From the NCBI RefSeq assembly GCF_035552695.1, contig NZ_DASZKT010000010.1, positions 1 to 64,000 on the forward strand: a stretch of DNA of 64,000 nucleotides, given 5' to 3'. Shown in pieces: positions 58,511 to 64,000 of the stretch. Every line of letters begins with the position of its first letter. The stretch's first letter is position 1. This DNA is from Actinospica sp035552695. Its GTDB lineage: Bacteria > Actinomycetota > Actinomycetes > Streptomycetales > Catenulisporaceae. The position numbers and the translations under genes were made by a program. Below the pieces are notes generated by a model. That model was not told where the DNA came from and made no database searches. It saw nothing but the letters and a program-made list of their open reading frames with translations.

Positions 58511-59453
58511 CGGAGCCTCCGATCGCCAGCGCGGGCTCAGTCCTGGAAGTCTCAGTCCTGGAAGTCACTGCGCCGATCGGCGGGATGTTGCCGAACAGAT
58601 GGCCGGTGGATCCGCTGATGAGCAATCCGTGCTCGGTCTCCTCGACCTGTATCTCGCCTTCCTGGACGACCACGCGGACCGGGTACGACAGGCCCCAGAC
58701 CCGGTTGGCCACGTAGGCGGATGCGGCGGACCCGGTACCGCAGGCCCGCGTCTCGTCCTCCACTCCCACCTCGTAGGTGCGGATGCGGACGCCGTCCTCG
58801 TACCGTTGCATGTAGTCGACGTGCAGGCCTTCCGGATGATTCAGCTGTCGGCACAGCCGGTCGTCGTAGCGCAGCGCGGCGCCTGCGGTCTTGACGTCGA
58901 TCGCATCAAGGTCCTGGCTCTCATCGAGCAGCACGACCAGGTGCGCCACACCGCTGAACACGAAGTACTGCTCGTCGGTGACGCGTTGGAACTCCCGCCC
59001 GGCTCCGAGCGCGACGCGGATCGCGCCGCCGGCGGCCGAAACCCACTTCGGGCCGTCGTCGGTCATGACGACGTCCGCGGCGCGGCGCAGGTATCCCCGC
59101 TCGTCGCCGTACCGGGTCACGCAACGAAGTGCATTGCCGCACATCGAGGCATTCGTGCCGTCCCGGTCGAAATAGGTCATCCGAACCGGTGCGTCGATGG
59201 TTTCATCGACGGTCCGGACGAAAGCGATCCCGTCCACGCGCACCGACGTGAACGACTCACAGAGCTCGACCGCGAGGCCGCTCCCGATGTCGTCGGCGGA
59301 CAGGCCGCTCAGGCTCTCGTCGACGACGAGGATCACGTTGCCGTTGCCGTGCATGACCGAGAAAGTCAGCAGTTCCACGTCGATCCCGGGAACGCCGCGC
59401 AGGCGGAGGTCGTCATAGTCGGCCTGCAGGGCATGGCGATCCAGGTCAAGCAT
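58503..59453 (-). CDS. diaminopimelate-epimerase-like racemase/epimerase
   Basis: 316 residues. DapF fold with two catalytic cysteines: GTNASMCGNALRC (Cys105) and ETRACGTGSAA (Cys238). N-terminal FSVMHGNGNV corresponds to the DapF KxHGxGND. The C-terminal tail (PPIGAVTSRTETSRTEPALAIGGSGG) is extended and partly coded by a 15-nt repeat. GGAG lies 7 nt before ATG 59453. It sits inside a glycan operon rather than with lysine genes, so a role in making a D-amino acid or other epimerised substituent of the polymer is an inference. It may be a paralogue of the true dapF. Confidence 0.85.
   Translation of the reverse strand: MLDLDRHALQADYDDLRLRGVPGIDVELLTFSVMHGNGNVILVVDESLSGLSADDIGSGLAVELCESFTSVRVDGIAFVRTVDETIDAPVRMTYFDRDGTNASMCGNALRCVTRYGDERGYLRRAADVVMTDDGPKWVSAAGGAIRVALGAGREFQRVTDEQYFVFSGVAHLVVLLDESQDLDAIDVKTAGAALRYDDRLCRQLNHPEGLHVDYMQRYEDGVRIRTYEVGVEDETRACGTGSAASAYVANRVWGLSYPVRVVVQEGEIQVEETEHGLLISGSTGHLFGNIPPIGAVTSRTETSRTEPALAIGGSGG
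58536..58565. repeat. 15-nt tandem repeat at the DapF-like 3' end
   Basis: Two identical units (58536-58550 and 58551-58565, CTCAGTCCTGGAAGT) in the coding tail encode TSRTE-type repeats. Confidence 0.8.
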
Positions 59454-59480
59454 TGTCAGGCTCCTTACGGGTGGCAGGCT

Positions 59481-60365
59481 TCACGCGCCCGATCCCAATG
59501 CGGGTAGTCGCCACTTCTCCCCGAGTTCGACATCGAACGAGGCCGGGCTGAAACGCTCGAGGCCCCCGCACGGGTAGGGAGTCAGTTCACCGAAGACGAT
59601 CGACCCGTCTACGTCAGAGAGGTCGTAAAGGTCGACACGGATGAAGTCGAACGGCTTGCCCAGCTGCCGCGCGATATCCAGCATCCGGTCCAGCTCCGGC
59701 GGCGGCGGTGCTATCGGAGCGATTCCCTGCGGCCCGTACAGCACGTCGAGCGGCGTCCAGTCCGCGCGGTACAGCCTCTGCTGATTCCCGTCGTACCGGT
59801 TCACCATCTCGATGAGATCCGGCTCGCCGTCGAAGACGAAGATCTTGTAGTCGGGAGGCGGCGATCCCGGCGGCCCAAGCAGTTCCTCGACGAGGAACAT
59901 GGGCCGGGCCGTGGCATAGGCCCATTCGCGCATCTTGCTCGACTCGAAGGCGTCGAGCCAGGTCGCCGTGACGGTCGAGAGCTCCCCGAGATCGGCCTGC
60001 CCGCTGCCGAAATAGACCAGTCCCGACCGGTGATTCGGCTTGAGCACCCAGTGCTCGGGCAGGTCCACCGCTAGCAGATCGCCGAGGTCCGAACCGGACC
60101 AGATCGTCCGCGGAACCCGCAGCCCCTCCAACCCCGCGCTCTCGGCGTACTCCTTCATGGCCAGCTTGTCGCAGGTCCATTCGAGCAGGGGCCTGCGATC
60201 GTTCAGGATGCGCCAGTTGACCTTGTCGCTGAATGTCACGGGTTTGCTGAAGTGCGGGAGTTTGCGGTTGTAGTAGAGGAAGAGCAGCCTTCGTTCCACG
60301 CCGACGGGCAGACGGTAGACCATTGACCGTGCCGCCCCGCGCAGGCTTTGCGTCATGCCGGTCAC
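59481..60365 (-). CDS. TupA-like ATP-grasp ligase
   Basis: 294 residues. Matches ATP-grasp proteins of the TupA type, named for teichuronopeptide synthesis: FLYYNRKLPHFSKPVTFSDKVNWRI, CDKLAMKEYAES, HWVLKPNHRSG (ATP lysine), FLVEELLG, DYKIFVFDGEPDLIEM, and FIRVDLYDLSDVDGSIVFGELTPYPCGG (Mg-binding Asp/Glu). Such ligases join an amino acid to a carboxylate of a glycan, or to another amino acid. Start GTG 60365 overlaps the GT2 stop (GTGA); ATG 60356 is an alternative. With the DapF-like gene 27 nt downstream it forms a likely amino-acid-attachment pair. Confidence 0.85.
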   Translation of the reverse strand: MTGMTQSLRGAARSMVYRLPVGVERRLLFLYYNRKLPHFSKPVTFSDKVNWRILNDRRPLLEWTCDKLAMKEYAESAGLEGLRVPRTIWSGSDLGDLLAVDLPEHWVLKPNHRSGLVYFGSGQADLGELSTVTATWLDAFESSKMREWAYATARPMFLVEELLGPPGSPPPDYKIFVFDGEPDLIEMVNRYDGNQQRLYRADWTPLDVLYGPQGIAPIAPPPPELDRMLDIARQLGKPFDFIRVDLYDLSDVDGSIVFGELTPYPCGGLERFSPASFDVELGEKWRLPALGSGA

Positions 60366-61198
60366 TCCGCCTCCCGCGAAGTTGGCGCCTGTACTGATGC
60401 GAACTCCTCGAGAATGCTGGTGTTGGAAAGCTCGCGTGGCGACCTCATGGCCGCATTGCGGGCTCGGCGTTCGGTGATGATCATCCGCAGTACGCGTAGA
60501 CCGTCGCTGAATGCCGTGAGATTGCTGACGCCGTGGATACGGGAATGCTCGAAGCTGGGCACTTCGACGACGGCGAGGCGCGCGACAGTGACGCGTATGG
60601 CGATCAGCGTCTCGATCTCGAAGCCGTCACCCCACAGCTTTTTCGTGCCGTCCTGCGGCGGCGGCGTGGTCGAATCCAGCCTCAGCACGGGCAGGTGCCG
60701 GCGCCAGAAGACGTTGAATCCGTAGCAGAGGTCTGAATAGGCCGTGCCATAGGCTCGATTCACGATGGCCATGAGCAGGCCGTTGCCCCATGTGCGCAGC
60801 CGGGTGAGATCGGCGCTTCCGCCGCCCGGGGCGAACCTGCTGCCCTTCGCGAAGTCGGCGCCGTTCAGCAGGGTCTGCACGAAGGCGGGGATCTCGCTGG
60901 CATCGGCTGATCCGTCCGCATCGAGCATGACGATGATCTGGCCGGTGGCGACCGCGAACCCGCAGGCCAGCGCGTTGCCCTTGCCGGTCCGAGTCTGCGT
61001 GACGATCCGGGCGTCCGGCCTCAACTTCCGGGCGACCGCGCAGGTGTCGTCGACCGAATGACCGTCCACGACGATCACCTCGTGGATGCCGTCCGGCAGC
61101 CGCGCGAACACGTGCGGAAGGTTCCGGGCCTCGTTCAAGGCCGGGATGACCACAGAAACACTTGGCCAGGACGCAGGTAGGTGTGCCCGATTTGTCAT
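60362..61198 (-). CDS. GT2 glycosyltransferase (dolichyl-phosphate-mannose-synthase-like)
   Basis: 278 residues from ATG 61198. Catalytic GT-A domain: SVSVVIPALNEARNLPHVF, EVIVVDGHSVDDT, GKGNALACGFAVATGQIIVMLDADGSADASEI (DxD-type), SDLCYGFNVFWRR, and GDGFEIETLIAIRVT. There are no C-terminal membrane helices. Likely forms a polyprenyl-phosphate-sugar or the first glycosidic bond. First gene of the 11-gene operon. Confidence 0.9.
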   Translation of the reverse strand: MTNRAHLPASWPSVSVVIPALNEARNLPHVFARLPDGIHEVIVVDGHSVDDTCAVARKLRPDARIVTQTRTGKGNALACGFAVATGQIIVMLDADGSADASEIPAFVQTLLNGADFAKGSRFAPGGGSADLTRLRTWGNGLLMAIVNRAYGTAYSDLCYGFNVFWRRHLPVLRLDSTTPPPQDGTKKLWGDGFEIETLIAIRVTVARLAVVEVPSFEHSRIHGVSNLTAFSDGLRVLRMIITERRARNAAMRSPRELSNTSILEEFASVQAPTSREAE

Positions 61199-61605
61199 GC
61201 TCTCCGTTCCGCGACACATTCAGAATTGGCGGACGTATAAGCTCAGAATGGGTAATGAAGGCGCACTGAAGAGGACGCAGGTCGCAACCGACGTCTTAAG
61301 CATCAAGCTATGGCGCGGCCCCGTGGCGGGGGCCGGTAAATTACAACCCTGACAACCTCGGCAGCGCTAGCGGCTCTCCGTGTGGTTGCGGCGGCATGGC
61401 CTCTCCCCCGCGCATGCCGGCCGGAGCCCGCCCTCTGGACACGCGTTCCCTCCCCTGCTCGTCGTCGTCACCATAGAAGACGCCTGACTGCCGATTCGGT
61501 TGCGACCGAATCCGACGAAGATGGTGCCGATCCAGAGTTCTGAGTCAGATTCGTTGAAGACGTCCGGCGAGAGGAGGCGCGACATCCCGGCGCCGCACAT
61601 GCGAA
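61199..61605. other. intergenic region upstream of the polysaccharide operon
   Basis: About 400 bp without a gene. Bases 61200-61310 are AT-richer and probably hold the operon promoter (a TATACG lies near 61230 on the minus strand, but no -35 is clear). A 7-bp hairpin is at 61316-61335 (CGGCCCC / GGGGCCG), and an 8-bp one at 61493-61512 (GATTCGGT / ACCGAATC). No coding sequence was recognised. Confidence 0.4.
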
Positions 61606-61637
61606 AGGTCTGGTCAGAAGCTCCTCTGACCAGACCT
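61606..61637 (-). terminator. terminator of tRNA-Glu
   Basis: Perfect 13-bp stem (61606-61618 with 61625-61637), 6-nt loop, followed on the minus strand by TTCGC, beginning 5 nt after the tRNA 3' end. Confidence 0.8.
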
Positions 61638-61642
61638 GAAAG

Positions 61643-61715
61643 TAGCCCCGACGGGATTCGAACCCGCGCTACTGCCTTGAGAGGGCAGCGTGCTAGGCCG
61701 CTACACAACGGGGCC
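61643..61715 (-). tRNA. tRNA-Glu (anticodon CTC)
   Basis: 73 nt without an encoded CCA. The acceptor arm GGCCCCG pairs with CGGGGCT (first pair G-U), the D stem GTGT pairs with GCAC, the anticodon stem CTGCC/GGCAG has loop CTCTCAA, so the anticodon is CTC, and the T arm has TTCGAAT. It reads GAG. Confidence 0.93.
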
Positions 61716-61815
61716 CTAGCGGTGGCTCCGCGGACCTCAGGGCCGCTCGCCAACGCGCTCAACTATAGGCGACCGGGTGGCGTGCGGCCAAATCGGTTAA
61801 CGAACGGCGACCGGC

Positions 61816-61821
61816 TAGAGT
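61816..61821 (+). promoter_or_regulatory. -10 box of the P-loop kinase gene
   Basis: TAGAGT followed by 6 nt and ATG 61828; leaderless geometry. The -35 is not obvious. Confidence 0.45.
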
Positions 61822-61827
61822 GCGGGC

Positions 61828-62403
61828 ATGGCTGGTGCTGCGCGGGTGTGGATCGTGGCGGGGGCGCCGGGGGCGGGGAAGAGCACGGTGGCCGCGCTGC
61901 TGCTTGACGCATTGGATCCGGCTCCGGCACTGCTGGACAAGGACACGGTCTACGGCGGCTTCGTGGCGGCGACACTGGCCGCCGGCGGACGGCCGCCCGG
62001 CGAGCGCGAGGGCGAGTGGTACGACGCCCACGTGAAGCCGCACGAGTACGCGGGTCTCACGGCGACGGCGGCCGAAATCCGCTCGCACGGGTGCCCGGTG
62101 CTGCTCTCCGGGCCGTTCACCGGGCAGATCCGATCGGAGCCGCGGTGGGCGGAATGGGTCGCCGCGCTCGGCGGGAATCCGGTGACGCTCGTCTATGTGC
62201 GCAGCGACGCGGTGACGCTGCGGGCGCGGCTGCTAGCCCGCGGAAGCTCGCGCGATACGGGCAAGCTCGACGCCTTCGGCGCCTTCATCGCGCGGATGAC
62301 ACCCGAGGTGCCGCCGCCGGTCCCGCACGTGCTGATCGATAATCGCGATTCGGCCACGACGCCGCTGTCGGAGCAGGTCAAAGCCACCGTAGCGATGCTT
62401 TGA
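61828..62403 (+). CDS. P-loop kinase-like ATPase
   Basis: 191 residues. Walker A GAPGAGKST (12-20), LLDKDTVYGG with an Asp for Mg, PVLLSGPFTG, VTLVYVRSDAVTLRARLLARGSSRDTGKLD (lid-like Arg region), and a C-terminal VLIDNRDS. It resembles the AAA_33 / zeta-toxin-like small-molecule kinase fold, but the substrate is unknown. Its 3' end carries an imperfect 22-nt duplication (about 62383-62426). Confidence 0.75.
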   Translation: MAGAARVWIVAGAPGAGKSTVAALLLDALDPAPALLDKDTVYGGFVAATLAAGGRPPGEREGEWYDAHVKPHEYAGLTATAAEIRSHGCPVLLSGPFTGQIRSEPRWAEWVAALGGNPVTLVYVRSDAVTLRARLLARGSSRDTGKLDAFGAFIARMTPEVPPPVPHVLIDNRDSATTPLSEQVKATVAML

Positions 62404-62448
62404 GGTCACCGTAGCGTCGCTGTAGGGATAACCCGCGGCCGTTTTGGC

Positions 62449-62454
62449 TAGGCT
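62449..62454 (+). promoter_or_regulatory. -10 box of the M3 peptidase gene
   Basis: TAGGCT followed by CCCGTT and ATG 62461; leaderless geometry. Confidence 0.45.
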
Positions 62455-62460
62455 CCCGTT

Positions 62461-64000
62461 ATGCCTACGAAGCCCACACCCTCACCCACGACACAGGCAG
62501 CCTCGCCGGAGGCGAATCCGTTCTTCTCGGTATCCACCCTGCCCTACGAACTCCCACCGTTCGAGTCGATCACGTTGGCGCACTTCCGGCCCGCGTTCGA
62601 GCGCGGGATGACGGATCAACTGGCGGAGATCGACGCGATCACCTCGTCCACCGAGGCGCCCGACTTCGCCAACACGCTCATCGTGCTGGAGCGCAGCGGT
62701 CGGACGCTGCACCGCGTCATGCGCGTCTTCTACAACCAGACCTCTTCCGACACCAGCCCGGAACTGGAGGAGATCGAGGCGGAGATCAGCCCGAAGCTGG
62801 CCGCGCACGAGGACGCCATCCACCTCAACGGCGCCCTCTTCGGCCGGATCAAGGCGCTGTACGAGGCGCGGGAGACGCTCGACTACCCCGCGGAGACCGA
62901 TCCGGCCGAGTCGCGGCGGCTGATCGAGAAGTACCACGAGGACTTCGTCCGCGCCGGTGCCGAACTCTCGGCCGCGGACCAGGAGCGGCTGCGCGAGCTC
63001 AACGCCGAACTGGCCTCGCTGCAGACCACCTTCCAGCGCAACCTGCTGGCCGACACGAAGGCCCGCGCCCTCGTGCTCGACGACGCCGCGGAGCTGGCCG
63101 GTCTGTCGCAGGACGCGATCGCCGCGGCCGCGGAGAACGGCAGGGCGCGCGGGCACGAGGGCAAGTACGTGCTCAGCCTCAAGCTCTTCTCGAACCAGAG
63201 CGAGCTAGCCTCGCTCGCCGACCGGGGCGTGCGCCGCCGCCTGCTGGAAGCCTCGCTCGGCCGCGGCTTCTCGGTGAACTCCGAGGTGATCCGCGCGATC
63301 GTGCGGCTGCGCGCCGAACGCGCCGCGCTGCTGGGCTTCGAGTCGCACGCGGCGTACGCGGTGGCCGACAAGACCGCGCGCACGGTCGCGAACGTCGAGG
63401 AGATGCTCGGCCGCGTCGTGCCGCCCGCGGTGGCCAACGCCCGTCGCGAGGCCGACGCGCTGCGCGCCGCGAACGGCGGGGCGGAGATCGCCGCGTGGGA
63501 CTGGCAGTACTACTCGGAGAAGGTGCGCAAGGCCGAGTACGACATCGACGCCGCCGCGCTCCGGCCGTACCTCGAGCTGGAGAGCGTGCTGCACGACGGC
63601 GTCTTCTTCGCCGCGAACAAGGTCTACGGCCTGTCCTTCACCGCCCGCCCCGACCTGCGCGGCTACCACCCGGACACACGCGTCTTCGAGGTCTTCAACG
63701 AGGACGGCAGCGAGCTCGGCCTGTTCGTCCTCGACCCGTACGCCCGCGAGTCGAAGCGCGGCGGCGCATGGTGCAACAGCCTCGTCGGCCAGTCCGGCCT
63801 GCTGGGCACGAAGCCCGTCACGGTCAACAACCTGAACATCGCCAAGCCGCCGGCGGGCGAGCCGACGCTGCTCACCTTCGACGAGGTCAGGACCCTGTTC
63901 CACGAGTTCGGGCACGCGCTGCACAACCTGTTCTCGGACGTGCACTACCCCTTGTTCGCCGGCACCCGGGTGCCGCGCGACTTCGTCGAGTACCCCTCTC
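62461..64000 (+). CDS. M3-family oligopeptidase / peptidyl-dipeptidase (partial)
   Basis: At least 513 residues, cut by the window edge. N-terminus MPTKPTPSPTTQAASPEANPFF, then the helical M3 fold (LPYELPPFESITLAHFRPAFERGM, EYDIDAAALRPYLELESVLHDGVFFAAN), and the zinc motif HEFGH at 481-485 in TLFHEFGHALHNLFSDVHYP. Cuts short peptides in the cytosol. The remainder (third zinc ligand and C-terminal helices) is outside the window. Confidence 0.93.
   Translation, partial: MPTKPTPSPTTQAASPEANPFFSVSTLPYELPPFESITLAHFRPAFERGMTDQLAEIDAITSSTEAPDFANTLIVLERSGRTLHRVMRVFYNQTSSDTSPELEEIEAEISPKLAAHEDAIHLNGALFGRIKALYEARETLDYPAETDPAESRRLIEKYHEDFVRAGAELSAADQERLRELNAELASLQTTFQRNLLADTKARALVLDDAAELAGLSQDAIAAAAENGRARGHEGKYVLSLKLFSNQSELASLADRGVRRRLLEASLGRGFSVNSEVIRAIVRLRAERAALLGFESHAAYAVADKTARTVANVEEMLGRVVPPAVANARREADALRAANGGAEIAAWDWQYYSEKVRKAEYDIDAAALRPYLELESVLHDGVFFAANKVYGLSFTARPDLRGYHPDTRVFEVFNEDGSELGLFVLDPYARESKRGGAWCNSLVGQSGLLGTKPVTVNNLNIAKPPAGEPTLLTFDEVRTLFHEFGHALHNLFSDVHYPLFAGTRVPRDFVEYPS

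Noticed and set aside
61367..61762. 131-codon frame on the minus strand
   Set aside because: It covers tRNA-Glu and its terminator, so it cannot be a protein gene.

Overview
The window is high-GC actinobacterial chromosome, most likely from a filamentous actinomycete (Streptomycetales or Catenulisporales type; this is inference). The evidence is strong G/C third-position bias, many GTG starts, GTGA/ATGA stop-start overlaps, an HU protein with a long Lys/Ala tail, an NdgR-type IclR regulator beside leuCD, F420 genes, and the conserved order rpmB / DAK / recG / rsmD / coaD / yceD / rpmF / rnc / mutM.

Layout. 1-5370: a contact-dependent toxin module (WXG100-like protein, RHS polymorphic toxin, small cognate immunity candidate), followed by an AT-richer islet flanked by a degenerate copy of the ndk 3' end. 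5375-12855: housekeeping block on the minus strand (ndk, DUF4233, folC, mutM, rnc, rpmF, yceD, a DivIVA-like coiled-coil protein, coaD, rsmD). 12891-14475: two plus-strand genes (DUF2207-like membrane protein, F420-type oxidoreductase). 14539-18943: recG, a FakA-like DAK protein and rpmB. 19219-27073: thiD, thiL, an Lrp ligand-binding protein, DUF3515, ddl, gpsA, plsC, a CofC/FbiD fused to a cold-shock-like module, and HU. 27194-30097: leuD, leuC and divergent ndgR.

30276-48614 is more accessory: a CocE-type hydrolase, a divergent TetR / MFS pump pair, a PAS-GGDEF-EAL c-di-GMP protein, two 5'-truncated gene remnants joined back to back, a 5-oxoprolinase (pxpABC) operon with its own GntR regulator, a stand-alone IS3-like HTH protein, a zinc alcohol dehydrogenase, a secreted HEYAE protein, an XRE regulator, 6-phosphogluconate dehydrogenase and a tiny cysteine-rich protein.

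48629-61198 is the most distinctive region. It is one minus-strand run of eleven tightly packed, mostly overlapping genes: a GT2, a TupA-like ATP-grasp ligase, a diaminopimelate-epimerase-like protein, a GT4, a Wzx-type flippase, an NAD-sugar epimerase, two more GT4s, two polytopic membrane proteins (one GT-C-like) and a secreted GH5-like enzyme. I read it as a cell-surface polysaccharide or glycolipid locus that may attach an (epimerised) amino acid to the glycan. The window closes with tRNA-Glu(CTC), a small P-loop kinase and a truncated M3 peptidase gene.

Regulation. Many first genes show a TANNNT -10 box exactly 6-7 nt before the start codon (12855, 13996, 21028, 33983, 34068, 42474, 61828, 62461, 10409; ndgR has a CAATAT variant), so leaderless transcription looks common. 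In the pxp and ndgR promoters an inverted repeat lies in or across the -35/-10 spacer, which suggests autoregulation. Long perfect hairpins without clear U tracts end several genes.
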